This document shows, piece after piece, positions 45,700 to 54,446 of a DNA stretch of 64,000 bases (position 1 is the stretch's first letter; every line of letters begins with the position of its first letter). The translations under genes were made by a program, and so were the position numbers. Location of the stretch: assembly GCF_000429645.1 (NCBI RefSeq), contig NZ_KE386933.1:856517-920516 (forward strand), written 5' to 3'. The DNA comes from Niveispirillum irakense DSM 11586 (GTDB lineage Bacteria > Pseudomonadota > Alphaproteobacteria > Azospirillales > Azospirillaceae). The notes under the pieces are model-generated. The model was not told where the DNA came from. It worked only from the letters and a program-made list of their open reading frames with translations, and did not search any database.

Positions 45700-46113
45700 A
45701 TGATGCGGCGCTTTCTCCCCTTGATCATGATTTTGGCTGTTGCGGGTTGTGTCAGCAAACCGCCACCGCCCCCCCCACCGCCGCCGGAGCCTCCGCCGCC
45801 GCCGGCCAAGCCCACCGACATCGTGATGGATGCCGGTGATCTGGCTGCTGTGCAAGGTGCCCTGCGCGAGGCCCAGACCAAGCCGATTGATCAGGTTGTC
45901 GGCTGGGCTAACCCGCTGACTGGCAAGCGCGGCGCGGTGAAAATCCTGCGTGACGGCTATGACGGCCAGAACCGTCCTTGCCGGGAATATCATTCGGTCG
46001 TGGTGCTGGAACAGATGTTCCTGCACAGCACCGGTTTCCTGTGCCGCCAGCCCAATGGGGCTTGGGAAGTCGTGCAGTCGCACGAATACCCGCTTTACCG
46101 CCACGGCGCCTGA
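45700..46113 (+). CDS. Proline-rich lipoprotein
   Basis: A 137-residue lipoprotein: basic start MMRRF, hydrophobic core, and lipobox AVAGC (Cys near residue 17). The mature N-terminus has a proline run broken by one Glu, which should act as a rigid spacer. The globular part (about 45-137) contains VGWANPLTGKRGAVKILRDG and CREYHSVVV...GFLCRQPNGAWEVV, resembling the C-terminal half of rickettsial 17-kDa-antigen-like surface proteins. The frame is open 42 bp further up. The next gene, 36 bp on, also has an anchor plus proline run. Confidence 0.8.
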   Translation: MMRRFLPLIMILAVAGCVSKPPPPPPPPPEPPPPPAKPTDIVMDAGDLAAVQGALREAQTKPIDQVVGWANPLTGKRGAVKILRDGYDGQNRPCREYHSVVVLEQMFLHSTGFLCRQPNGAWEVVQSHEYPLYRHGA

Positions 46114-46149
46114 CGGATTGTCAGCCGTCGCGGGCCGAAGGGAACAGTT

Positions 46150-47484
46150 ATGCGTCGCTCTATTCTTGTCGCCTCTATCGTCCTGACCGCCGCTGTGGGC
46201 GGCGTAGGGTGGTGGATGATGACAGAAAGGGACGCAGCGGTATCCCCAGTGATCGCCGTGCCACCACCACCACCGCCGGGTCCGCCGGTGGTGGTGGTGG
46301 ATGTGCCCGGCAGTTCAGGTGCGTTGATGCCCGTGGCTGACCCCGATGCGGGCATCCTGTCCGATACGGGTGTCGCGGGTTTGCGTGCCTATGCGGATAA
46401 AAGCGGCAGCGCGGCCCTGCTTGTATGGCATGCTGGTGCTCTCCAGCTTGAGCATTACGCCCCCTCCGTTCAGGCTGGCGACCGGCTGGATGGGGAGGGG
46501 CTGGTCCCCGGCCTGATGGCGCTCCTGACCGGGGTTGCCGTCAAGGATGGCACCCTTCAGGGCATTGATGATCCCATTTCCCGCTACCTGCCGGAATGGG
46601 ATGGTGGCGATCCTCGGGGCAGGGTTACGGTCCGCCATCTGCTGGAAGGGAGCAGCGGGCTGGACGCCCCGACCAATGCCCCCGGCCGTGATGCAGTAGC
46701 CTGGACCCTTTCCGCCGGCCTGTCGGCAGAGCCGGGCACACGGTTCGCACCTAACTTGTTTGAGCCGCAGGTTCTCGGCCTTGTCCTGGCCCGGGCGCGT
46801 GGCCAGGCGTTGATACCCTATCTTTCCGACGTTCTCTGGAAGCCGATGGGGGCGCGCGCAGCGGTTCTGGATACAGGCGCTGGAACGAACATGCCCTATC
46901 TGCATGCGGGGATGAAGGCGACGGCCCGCGACTGGCTGCGTGTCGGTCTGCTGCTGCTTGATAATGGTATGGTCGGCCAGCAATCGCTGGTGCCCGTGCC
47001 ATGGCTGGATCTTATGGAACGGCCAACGTCCTTCTCCCGGAACGATGGTTGGCGCGTCCGGCTCGGTTGGCCCTTTGATCGGCAGGGGCCGATTCGTGCG
47101 AACAATCCGTTCAGCGAAGGCGATACGATCTTTCTGGGAGCCGAAGGGCAGGGGGCCCGGCTTTATGTTTCCAAGGGTCGGGATCTCGTGGTCCTGCGCC
47201 TCGGACCGCCTGCAAAGAATTGGGATGAGGCAGAGCTACCCAATCTGGCGGCAAAGTCGATCACCACCGCGCCCGCCTCATTCCGTTCCGAAAATGGCAT
47301 GAAGGTTCAGCGCGCCCGCGACCTTAATGGCAAAGTGGAAATGCCACCGATCAAAAAGCCGCCGCCGGTGCCGTCGGTCACGGTGGAACCTTTGGATGAT
47401 GTGCCCTCTGCTTCCGGCACCCCAGGCGAGACCACTGTCCCGTCAATTGCCAAGCCACCGGAAAGCGCGCCGCCTTCTCCTTAA
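46150..47484 (+). CDS. Membrane-anchored serine-hydrolase-fold protein, catalytic motifs lost
   Basis: A 444-residue protein with an N-terminal membrane helix (about 5-22), a proline run (38-46), a class C beta-lactamase-like domain (about 65-380), and a second Pro-rich C-terminal tail. Fold markers remain: DDPISRYLPEW, VTVRHLLEGSSGLD, LWKPMGARAAVLDT. The catalytic SxxK that should precede LLTGVAVKDG is replaced by GLVP (about 118), and the YxN tyrosine in the FxYSN segment is Pro (FAPNLFEPQVLG, 199-210). It is therefore probably not an active hydrolase but a periplasmic binding or scaffold protein. Confidence 0.8.
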   Translation: MRRSILVASIVLTAAVGGVGWWMMTERDAAVSPVIAVPPPPPPGPPVVVVDVPGSSGALMPVADPDAGILSDTGVAGLRAYADKSGSAALLVWHAGALQLEHYAPSVQAGDRLDGEGLVPGLMALLTGVAVKDGTLQGIDDPISRYLPEWDGGDPRGRVTVRHLLEGSSGLDAPTNAPGRDAVAWTLSAGLSAEPGTRFAPNLFEPQVLGLVLARARGQALIPYLSDVLWKPMGARAAVLDTGAGTNMPYLHAGMKATARDWLRVGLLLLDNGMVGQQSLVPVPWLDLMERPTSFSRNDGWRVRLGWPFDRQGPIRANNPFSEGDTIFLGAEGQGARLYVSKGRDLVVLRLGPPAKNWDEAELPNLAAKSITTAPASFRSENGMKVQRARDLNGKVEMPPIKKPPPVPSVTVEPLDDVPSASGTPGETTVPSIAKPPESAPPSP

Positions 47485-47531
47485 AAAGCGAATCCAGATC
47501 AATCATGCGCGCCTTGCGCACATAAACAAAT

Positions 47532-47567
47532 GGGAAATGCGGACGGGGGCCCCGCCCCGCATTTCCC
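47532..47567. repeat. Hairpin between convergent genes
   Basis: GGGAAATGCGG / CCGCATTTCCC arms with a GC-rich centre that also pairs. It lies between the end of the serine-hydrolase-like gene and the end of the small periplasmic gene. There is no long T tract; it may terminate both weakly. Confidence 0.5.
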
Positions 47568-47586
47568 TCCAAGCTGGCCGTTAACC

Positions 47587-47901
47587 TTATTTGGACTTGA
47601 AAGCCCGAAGCTGCTTGTTGAAATCGGCCGCCAGCTTTTCCATGCGCGTGGATGCGTCATTGTAGCGGCGTGTCCAGTCACCGCCGCTGCGCCCCTTACC
47701 TTCAAACTCAAGGCAGGACAGGAACTCCTGCGTCTCCGCCACATAGGCCTTTACGGCCTGCTGGGCGGTGAGCATTTCATCCTGGTTTGCGCTTGCGCCA
47801 TCGGGGATGGCCGGCGGGTCTTTCAGCGTGCATTCCGCCTGGGCGGCGCCTGCGGCGCCAATGGTGAATAGCGCCAATGCCAATGCCGTCCGCTTTTTCA
47901 T
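47587..47901 (-). CDS. Small periplasmic hypothetical protein
   Basis: A 104-residue exported protein. The signal peptide ends at AGAAQA, followed by mature ECTLKDPPAIPDG. Two cysteines (one near the mature N-terminus, one in EFLSCLEFEG) could form a disulfide. The remainder is helical and charged (DASTRMEKLAADFNKQLRAFK). No family is recognised with confidence. It converges on the Pro-rich gene pair. Confidence 0.7.
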   Translation of the reverse strand: MKKRTALALALFTIGAAGAAQAECTLKDPPAIPDGASANQDEMLTAQQAVKAYVAETQEFLSCLEFEGKGRSGGDWTRRYNDASTRMEKLAADFNKQLRAFKSK

Positions 47902-48323
47902 CTCTCTCTCGTCCCCTTCTCTCGCAATGGTAGGACTATCCCATTCCCTGGGACCACTGCTCCCCTATCGGGAGCATCGCGGCACCACCGATGATCTTGA
48001 GAAATTTAACTATATGTACGTACCTCGGATCGTAAAGGTAATCCGCACCAGATGGAGTAGATACGTCTACATTTTCGTGACAAGCTCAGCTATACCTATT
48101 CGAAAGCATGGGTGGTGGGCAAGGGTGAATGCCTTTGCACGGTCCAGGCGGAAGGTAGATAAAAATTTATATAAATCGAAGCCGACCACTTGTTCCGTAA
48201 TCCTCCTCCCGGAGCTCTAACAGAGGATGCTGGGCGGGTTAGTGCCGATTTACTCTGTTCTGTGCAGTTATTTGATATTGCTGTCAGTTGCGTCGCGGAG
48301 AAGGACAGGAGAGGTTTTTCAAG
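47902..48323. other. AT-richer intergenic region before the chemoreceptor
   Basis: About 420 bp between divergent genes with no credible coding frame. From about 48000 on it is clearly AT-richer than the surroundings and presumably holds the chemoreceptor promoter. AGGAGAGG just before 48324 is its ribosome binding site. I see no hairpin or known RNA element. Confidence 0.5.
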
Positions 48324-50036
48324 ATGAGCACTATCAATCGGACAATGCGGCCGAGCGGTACTCCCGTTCAGGCGAAACCCGCCTCGTCGGGTGGCCTGTT
48401 CAGTAACTGGTCCATCAGTCGGAAGATCGCCTTTGCTATTGCCGTGCCGATCGTGATCGGCCTTGGTGCCGTGATCGCACTCAGCGCTTCGGCTATGCGC
48501 ACGTCCATGCTGGAACTGTCCAAGCGCTCCGAAACGCAGGTTACGGAGATGATGGCAGCTCAGATGTCTGCCGCTGTCCGCTTCAAGAACGCAGATGCCA
48601 TCGGTGACAGCTATGCCGATCTGGCCAATGCCAAGGGCACCAGCCTGGCCGGTGTTCGCGTTGTGGATGGTGATGCGGAACCTCTGATCGACTATCCTTC
48701 AAAGGATAAGCCGCTGCCTGCTGGCATGCCGGCATTTGATTTTGCCAGCGCCAACCTTGCCAAGACCGTCACCGACGTGAAGGTCTTGGATCTCGGGAAT
48801 TTCCTGGTTGTTCAGGCTCCTGTCCGCGCCGGCGTCAACCGGGAGCAGGTGGGCACGCTCACCGTTGCCTGGAGCCGTGCGAATGTGCAGGCCTCCATTT
48901 CCGAAGCGGTTCTGGGCAATGTGCTGATCGCCCTGGTCGTTCTGGCGGTGCTGATCGGTATTCTGGTCGTGCTGCTGCACAAGATCGTCGGCTCCCCGCT
49001 GAAGAACATGCAGAACGCCATGTCCAAGCTGGCTGCTGGCGATCTGTCGGTTCAGATCACCGGGACGGAACGTGGCGACGAGATCGGCGCCATGGCCCAG
49101 TCGGTTCAGGTCTTCAAGGACAACGCCCTGGAGGTGGATAACCTGCGCCGTCGTCAGGAAGAAGCTGAGCGGGCTGCCGCGGAAGAGAAGAAGGCGGCCA
49201 TGCAGAAGCTGGCCTCGGACTTCGAAAGCTCCGTCAAGGGTGTGGTTGCTGAATTGTCCGGCGCGTCCAGCCAGGTCCAGTCCACTGCTGAAGGTCTCTC
49301 TGCCTCTGCTGAGGAAAGCCGTGCGCAGACCAGCGCCGTGGCGGCTGCCACCCAGCAGGCCAGCGCAAATGTGCAGTCGGTGGCAAGCGCGACGGAAGAA
49401 CTGGCCGGTTCGCTGGCTGAAATCAGCAATCAGGTCAACACCTCGGCCCGTATCGCCCGCGATGCGGCCAAGACTGCCGAGAAGACCAATGGCACCGTCC
49501 AATCACTGGCCCAGCGTGCCCAGTCGATTGGCGATGTCGTCAAGCTGATCTCTGACATTGCCAGCCAGACCAACCTGCTGGCGCTGAATGCGACCATCGA
49601 GGCGGCGCGCGCCGGGGAAGCCGGCAAGGGCTTTGCTGTCGTGGCATCGGAAGTGAAGAGCCTGGCCAACCAGACGGCCAAGGCGACGGAGGAAATCTCC
49701 AGCCAGATCACGACGATGCAGGATGCGACCAAGGAAGCCGTGGACGCCATCGTCACCATCAGCCGCACCATTGCTGAGATCAATGATATCTCTGAAATGG
49801 TGGCTGGTGCTGTGGAAGAGCAGGATGCGGCGACGAAGGAAATCGCCCGCAATGTCCAGCAGGCCTCCATGGGCACGATGGAAGTGACCCGCAATACGGA
49901 AAGCCTGGAGCAGGTCGCTCACCAGACCGGCTCGTCCGCCACGGATATGCTGGGTGCAGCACGCAATATGGCCCGCCAGTCCGGCGAGTTGGGTCGTACC
50001 GTTGACCGGTTCCTGGCGCAGGTTCGCGGCGCCTGA
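48324..50036 (+). CDS. Methyl-accepting chemotaxis protein
   Basis: A 570-residue chemoreceptor. TM1 is about residues 33-55. A short periplasmic ligand domain of roughly 140 residues follows, then TM2 (about 198-222), a HAMP domain ([20 protein letters not shown]) and a long cytoplasmic coiled coil whose tip is [20 protein letters not shown] with [15 protein letters not shown]. The ATG at 48324 follows AGGAGAGG. Its ligand is unknown. No che genes are nearby, so it feeds a system encoded elsewhere. A free-standing Cache-like protein gene follows its terminator. Confidence 0.95.
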   Translation: MSTINRTMRPSGTPVQAKPASSGGLFSNWSISRKIAFAIAVPIVIGLGAVIALSASAMRTSMLELSKRSETQVTEMMAAQMSAAVRFKNADAIGDSYADLANAKGTSLAGVRVVDGDAEPLIDYPSKDKPLPAGMPAFDFASANLAKTVTDVKVLDLGNFLVVQAPVRAGVNREQVGTLTVAWSRANVQASISEAVLGNVLIALVVLAVLIGILVVLLHKIVGSPLKNMQNAMSKLAAGDLSVQITGTERGDEIGAMAQSVQVFKDNALEVDNLRRRQEEAERAAAEEKKAAMQKLASDFESSVKGVVAELSGASSQVQSTAEGLSASAEESRAQTSAVAAATQQASANVQSVASATEELAGSLAEISNQVNTSARIARDAAKTAEKTNGTVQSLAQRAQSIGDVVKLISDIASQTNLLALNATIEAARAGEAGKGFAVVASEVKSLANQTAKATEEISSQITTMQDATKEAVDAIVTISRTIAEINDISEMVAGAVEEQDAATKEIARNVQQASMGTMEVTRNTESLEQVAHQTGSSATDMLGAARNMARQSGELGRTVDRFLAQVRGA

Positions 50037-50086
50037 TCCATCTGTATGGGCGGGGATGACTGTCCCGTCCCGGCCTATATCCTAGC

Positions 50087-50126
50087 AAAAGGCCCTCACA
50101 TCATTGATGTGGGGGCTTTTCTTTTT
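50087..50126 (+). terminator. Intrinsic terminator after the chemoreceptor gene
   Basis: AAAAGGCCC-TCACATCA / TGTG-GGGGCTTTT with a short loop, followed by CTTTTT. It closes the chemoreceptor transcript, so the next gene likely has its own promoter. Confidence 0.88.
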
Positions 50127-50177
50127 ATGAGAGAACAAGCAGCCGTATCAACGGCTTGATGGCGAGCCGATTGCGCG

Positions 50178-50798
50178 ATGCAGCGACGATTCTTCATCAG
50201 GACCTTTTCCTTTCTTTTTGCATCTGCCGCCTTTTTCCTGATTGGCGGGGCAGGCAGCGGGCCTGCGCACGCCGATGCTGATTATCTGCACCGTGTGACG
50301 CCGCAGATCACAGCGATTATCCGCGAGCAGGCTGAAATCGTGATTTCCGATCCATTGCTTCTCTCCGTCCTGCGGAAGGCGAAGGGACAAAGGCGTGATC
50401 CGGCGGAGCTCATGGCTCTGGACCGGCAATGGCGGGAGGAAGCGGGGCCAGGAAAGGGCCCGCTTATTGACGGGATGTTGACCAGCCCTCCCTCACGCCG
50501 GCTGGGGAAGGTGCGTCTGCGCCATGGTGCCCTTCTGGCGGATATGATGCTGATCGACAGCCAGGGTCTGCTTGCCGCGGCAACCCGTCTCACCAGCGAT
50601 TACATCCAGGGGGATGAGACGAAATATCTGGAAACCTTTCCCCGTGGGACAGGGACGATCCATATCGAAGCCCCGCACTATGATGAATCGGTTCAAGATT
50701 ATGTGGTCATGGCTAGCATTGTCCTTGGTGACCCGGCGGACAGTCGTCCTCTTGGCGTCTTGACCGTCACCATCAACCTGGAAATGCTGAAACCGTGA
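50178..50798 (+). CDS. Free-standing periplasmic Cache/PDC-like sensor protein
   Basis: A 206-residue exported protein. The signal peptide has a core SFLFASAAFFLIGG and is cleaved near AHA-DAD. The mature part looks like a small-molecule-binding Cache/PDC domain: helix, then ADMMLIDSQGLLAAATRLTS, DYIQGDETKYLETF, HYDESVQDYVVMASIVL and GVLTVTINLE, the order seen in receptor sensor domains. No kinase, methyl-accepting or diguanylate part follows. It may be a soluble partner of the upstream receptor or of a transmembrane sensor elsewhere; this is inferred. Confidence 0.75.
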   Translation: MQRRFFIRTFSFLFASAAFFLIGGAGSGPAHADADYLHRVTPQITAIIREQAEIVISDPLLLSVLRKAKGQRRDPAELMALDRQWREEAGPGKGPLIDGMLTSPPSRRLGKVRLRHGALLADMMLIDSQGLLAAATRLTSDYIQGDETKYLETFPRGTGTIHIEAPHYDESVQDYVVMASIVLGDPADSRPLGVLTVTINLEMLKP

Positions 50799-50876
50799 CA
50801 CGCAAACTTCATCCCCGTTTCCGGCCCTGATCCCTATGGTGCAGGCGTTGCTGGAATGGATGGAAAGTTTGATGCT

Positions 50877-51851
50877 ATGCGCCTGCCGATCCTGTTGCTG
50901 ACCATGAGCATGTTGATGGCCGCCCCCGTATCCGCTTTTGACCTTCAGGCCCACCGTGGCGGACGCGCGCTCTGGCCGGAGAACAGCCTGCCGGCCTTCG
51001 CCAATGCCATCGCATTGGGGGTGACGACGCTGGAACTGGATGTGGGTGTCAGCAACGATGGCGTGCTGATCATTTCCCACGACCGGCATGTTGATGCCAA
51101 TATTGCCCGTGGTGCGGATGGACAATGGGTGACCGCGCCGACGCCGACATGGCACAGCCTGACCCTGACGGAAATTGCGTCTTACGATATCGGTCGTATC
51201 CGACCCGACAGCGACTATGCCAAGCGCTTTAATCGGCAGCAGCCGCTGGATGGCACCGGCGTGCCGACCTTGGCCGCCCTTTTTGATCTGGTGAAGGCGA
51301 AGGGGGCGGATCAGGTCCGCTTCAATATCGAAACCAAGATCGACCCCACGGCGCCCGGTGATACGGTGGACCCTGAAAGGTTCGCCAGCCTGCTTGTGGA
51401 TGCCATCGCCAAGGCGGGGCTGGAAAAGCGCGTCACGATCCAGAGCTTTGACTGGCGGACCCTGCAGGTGGCCCAGCGTCTGGCCCCTGGCATCAGCACC
51501 GCCTATCTGACCATCGACGATCCGGAGGAAAGCAATGTCAGCGGTCCGCAGGCCCGGGCCTGGACCGCCGGCTTTTCCCCGGCTGACCATGGCAACAGCG
51601 TGCCAGCGGCTGTGAAGGCGGCGGGGGGCGCCATCTGGTCACCCTATTATCGCAACCTGACGGCAGAAACGGTGCGGGAGGCGCAGAGGCTCGGCCTTAA
51701 GGTGCTGCCCTGGACGGTGAATGACGCCGCCACCATGGCCAGCCTGATTGACTGGAAGGTTGACGGGATCATCACCGACGATCCCGTTCTGCTGCGTCAG
51801 GTCATGGCGGAAAAGGGGCTCAGCCTGCCGAGCCCAGCCAGCGGGAAGTGA
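50877..51851 (+). CDS. Glycerophosphodiester phosphodiesterase
   Basis: A 324-residue exported enzyme that releases sn-glycerol 3-phosphate from glycerophosphodiesters, periplasmic like GlpQ. The signal peptide (LLLTMSMLMAAPVSA) is followed by the GDPD signature: QAHRGGRALWPENSLPAF, TTLELDVGVSNDGVLIISHD, RFNIETKID, and PWTVNDAATMASLIDWKVDG near the end. The catalytic histidines and metal-binding Glu/Asp are present. Start 50877 has GGAAAG upstream. Its 3' end overlaps the end of the opposite-strand gene by 32 bp. Confidence 0.94.
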   Translation: MRLPILLLTMSMLMAAPVSAFDLQAHRGGRALWPENSLPAFANAIALGVTTLELDVGVSNDGVLIISHDRHVDANIARGADGQWVTAPTPTWHSLTLTEIASYDIGRIRPDSDYAKRFNRQQPLDGTGVPTLAALFDLVKAKGADQVRFNIETKIDPTAPGDTVDPERFASLLVDAIAKAGLEKRVTIQSFDWRTLQVAQRLAPGISTAYLTIDDPEESNVSGPQARAWTAGFSPADHGNSVPAAVKAAGGAIWSPYYRNLTAETVREAQRLGLKVLPWTVNDAATMASLIDWKVDGIITDDPVLLRQVMAEKGLSLPSPASGK

Positions 51852-52833
51852 CCGGGGGCAGGTCGCCCCGCCAGTGGGCAACCTCTGCCGCGACCCGTTC
51901 CAGGGCGCGCTGGTCACGATAGCGTTTGCGGGCGCGGTTATTTTCTCCTCGTGCCTGCATATCCTCCAGCCGTTTGGCAACGCGGGGGTCGCCGATGACG
52001 ACCTGGCGCCACCGTTCCAGCCGCAGTTCGGCGACGCAATCCACGATGGCCTGGGTGGCGGGACGCCGGCCCAGCTTGATTGCCGCCGGGGCCAGCCGGG
52101 CGGCAACGGCCGCAGCGACATCCTCAGGGATGCCGGGAAACACCGCCCGCGCCGCATCGGCCAACCCGCCGCGAAGGTCCTGGCCACGCTTGCGGTCATC
52201 GCGTGCGACACGCTTGGCAGCCACTTCCATCCGGCGGGCGGAGTGGGCCAGGATATCCTGCGCCACGGTGGCCGCATCATCGTCCAGCCATAATACAGGG
52301 CCGGCGTCCAGCAACGCGGTCACGGCAGGCGGAAGGGTCGGGTGCGGGCCTTCTGCCTGCATCAGTAATTGCAGCTTCAGCAGGGAATTCAGGGACCGCT
52401 CCCGCCCATCCACGGCGGCCAGCCAGTCAGCGCGGGTGATGGGGGCCTGCTTGAGCAGGCTGTCCAGTGCCTCCAGATCGGCGCCGGTCCAGCGGCGGCC
52501 GGCCAGCAGGCGTTCAGCCCGCTCGCGCAGCAGGGCGCGACCCGTGTCACGCGAGAGGGCGGGTTCCTGATCCAGCAGATGCCAGACATCACCGGCCAGC
52601 CGGCCCAGCGCCCAGCCCTGATGGTGCTGGATCGGCTGATCGGTCGTAAAGGCGCCATCCGGCAGGTTCCAGCGATTGGAAACCCGGATCAACCCGCGTT
52701 CATCCAGGAAACCATCCCCTCCCGGTGAGCGGACAATGACGGGCCACCCCGCGACCTGTGCGGCCAACCCTTCCGGCAGGGCGGAGGGGCGGTTCCATTC
52801 ACCCAGGCGAAGCAGCCCGTCAAAATGCGTCAC
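51820..52833 (-). CDS. Unrecognised 337-residue protein
   Basis: No family recognised. It is cytoplasmic by appearance, without signal peptide or membrane helix. The N-terminal half has PVIVRSPGGDGFLDERGLIRVSN followed by acidic/Trp segments; the C-terminal half is Ala/Arg-rich and helical (ARRMEVAAKRVARDDRKRG, RLERWRQVVIGDP). It lies directly after carA on the same strand, with its ATG adjacent to the carA stop, so it is probably cotranscribed and coupled. Its end overlaps the GDPD gene on the other strand by 32 bp. Codon use is ordinary for this genome, so it is likely native. Confidence 0.7.
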   Translation of the reverse strand: MTHFDGLLRLGEWNRPSALPEGLAAQVAGWPVIVRSPGGDGFLDERGLIRVSNRWNLPDGAFTTDQPIQHHQGWALGRLAGDVWHLLDQEPALSRDTGRALLRERAERLLAGRRWTGADLEALDSLLKQAPITRADWLAAVDGRERSLNSLLKLQLLMQAEGPHPTLPPAVTALLDAGPVLWLDDDAATVAQDILAHSARRMEVAAKRVARDDRKRGQDLRGGLADAARAVFPGIPEDVAAAVAARLAPAAIKLGRRPATQAIVDCVAELRLERWRQVVIGDPRVAKRLEDMQARGENNRARKRYRDQRALERVAAEVAHWRGDLPPVTSRWLGSAG

Positions 52834-54018
52834 TTAATAGCGCCCTTCGATAGCATCGATAAAACGGTTGAACAGATAGTGGCTGTCCTCCGGACCCGGG
52901 CTGGCTTCCGGATGGTACTGGACCGAGAAGACCGGCCGATTCTTCAGCCGGATACCTTCATTGGTGCCATCGAACAGGGAGACATGGGTCACCTCGACCT
53001 CGGCGGGCAGGCTCTCCGGCTTTACGACGAAGCCGTGATTCTGGCTGGTGATTTCCACCACGCCGGAGGCGATATCCTTCACAGGATGGTTGGCGCCGCG
53101 ATGGCCTTTTTCCATCTTTTCCGTCCGTCCACCCAGGGCCAGCGCCAGCATCTGGTGACCAAGGCAGATACCGAAGACGGGCTTGCCGCTTTCGACGATC
53201 TTGGCAATCGTGGGCACCGCATAGGTGCCGGTGGCCGCCGGGTCGCCCGGGCCGTTGGACAGGAAGATGCCATCGGGGTTCAGCGCCAGCACATCTTCCG
53301 CCGAGGTGTCGCCGGGAACGACGGTGACCTTGCAACCGGCGGCAGCCAGACAGCGCAGGATGTTACGCTTGGCGCCGAAATCCAACGCCACCACATGATG
53401 CTTCGGCTCACCCTGTTTGCCGTAGCCGTCTTTCAGTGACCAGATCGTCTCATCCCAGCTATAGGTCTGGCGGGTAGTCACTTCCTTGGCCAGATCCATG
53501 CCTTCCAGGCCGGGCCAGGATTTGGCGATGGCGATCAGGGCATCGATGTCGAACTTGCCATCCGGGGCATGGGCGATGACGCCATTCGGCGCGCCGACAT
53601 CACGGATGCGACGGGTCAGGCGACGGGTATCAATGCCAGACAGTCCGACCACATCATGCGACAGCAACCAGTCATTCAGGTGGCGCGTGGCGCGCCAGTT
53701 GGACGGTTCCGTCACATCGGCCTTCAGGATCAGACCGCGCGCCACCGGCGTCAGCGTCTCGATATCCTCGGCATTGGCGCCCACATTGCCGATATGGGGA
53801 AAGGTGAAGGTGATGATCTGGCCGGCATAGGACGGATCGGTCAGGATTTCCTGATACCCGGTCATGGAGGTGTTGAAGCAGACCTCACCGACGCGATGGC
53901 CGGCGGCGCCGATGCCGCGCCCCCAGAAGACCGAACCGTCGGCAAGGACCAGAACGCCGGTGGCTCCGGTCGGGGCGGGCGCGTGGGCGGGGGAACCCAT
54001 CGGCGGGGTGTCAGTCAT
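52834..54018 (-). CDS. carA: Carbamoyl phosphate synthase small subunit
   Basis: The glutaminase subunit that feeds ammonia to CarB for arginine and pyrimidine synthesis; 394 residues, normal length. The N-domain has TSMTGYQEILTDPSYAGQII. The class I amidotransferase triad is visible as Cys in GICLGHQML and His/Glu in QYHPEASPGPED. The N-terminal 20 residues (Pro/Ala-rich) precede the conserved GVLVLADGSVFWGRG. carB is not in the window. An unrecognised gene follows with no gap. Confidence 0.95.
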   Translation of the reverse strand: MTDTPPMGSPAHAPAPTGATGVLVLADGSVFWGRGIGAAGHRVGEVCFNTSMTGYQEILTDPSYAGQIITFTFPHIGNVGANAEDIETLTPVARGLILKADVTEPSNWRATRHLNDWLLSHDVVGLSGIDTRRLTRRIRDVGAPNGVIAHAPDGKFDIDALIAIAKSWPGLEGMDLAKEVTTRQTYSWDETIWSLKDGYGKQGEPKHHVVALDFGAKRNILRCLAAAGCKVTVVPGDTSAEDVLALNPDGIFLSNGPGDPAATGTYAVPTIAKIVESGKPVFGICLGHQMLALALGGRTEKMEKGHRGANHPVKDIASGVVEITSQNHGFVVKPESLPAEVEVTHVSLFDGTNEGIRLKNRPVFSVQYHPEASPGPEDSHYLFNRFIDAIEGRY

Positions 54019-54290
54019 CGGCAGGGCACCTTGTATCCAGGGGCGGCATCCGGGGGCGGATGCCGGTCAAAATAGGCCAGCCACCCGCCTGAAAGCGGGG
54101 CGGCCTGCCCGCGGGCGCCGCGCCGCGATCGCGCCACCGGCTGATGAAGCAGGGGCTGCGACCGGTCGCGCCGATACCGCGCGCCGGCCAGGGCCGGTAC
54201 GGTTCGGCCGTTGAGATAGACAATGGCGCGCTGGCGGTCAACCCGAACCCGGCGCGCCCCAGCCGCGCGTGAAATGAAGGCCCGGCCCAA
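54015..54290 (-). CDS. Possible small ORF overlapping the carA start
   Basis: A 91-residue, very basic frame whose TGA overlaps the carA ATG as ATGA, the usual sign of translational coupling, and whose codon third positions are mostly G or C like the real genes here. It has AIVYLNGRTVPALAGARYRR and GGWLAYFDRHPPPDAAPG but no recognised domain and no clear ribosome binding site. In DNA this GC-rich, open frames arise by chance, so it may be only the carA leader. Confidence 0.3.
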   Translation of the reverse strand: MGRAFISRAAGARRVRVDRQRAIVYLNGRTVPALAGARYRRDRSQPLLHQPVARSRRGARGQAAPLSGGWLAYFDRHPPPDAAPGYKVPCR

Positions 54291-54446
54291 CCCGGCTTTC
54301 CAGCAAAAGAAGATGGCGTCGGAAGGGCTTGCCCACCCCTTGATCCCATGTCATTCACGGCCATCTTCCGTTGGGTACTGGTACTGGCGGGGCTTGTCCG
54401 TTAATGTTGCCAGCTTGTCTTTACCCCAGAAACACCGAGGTATGTG

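Noticed and set aside
46150-47484. Active beta-lactamase
   Set aside because: The SxxK and YxN motifs are not present at the expected positions.
47768-48220. 150-codon plus-strand frame before the chemoreceptor
   Set aside because: Half is antisense to the small periplasmic gene and the rest is AT-rich with no ribosome binding site or domain.
54011-54364. 117-codon minus-strand frame upstream of carA in the other frame
   Set aside because: Competes with the frame that ends at the carA ATG and has poorer codon third positions; neither is certain, so only the latter is listed.
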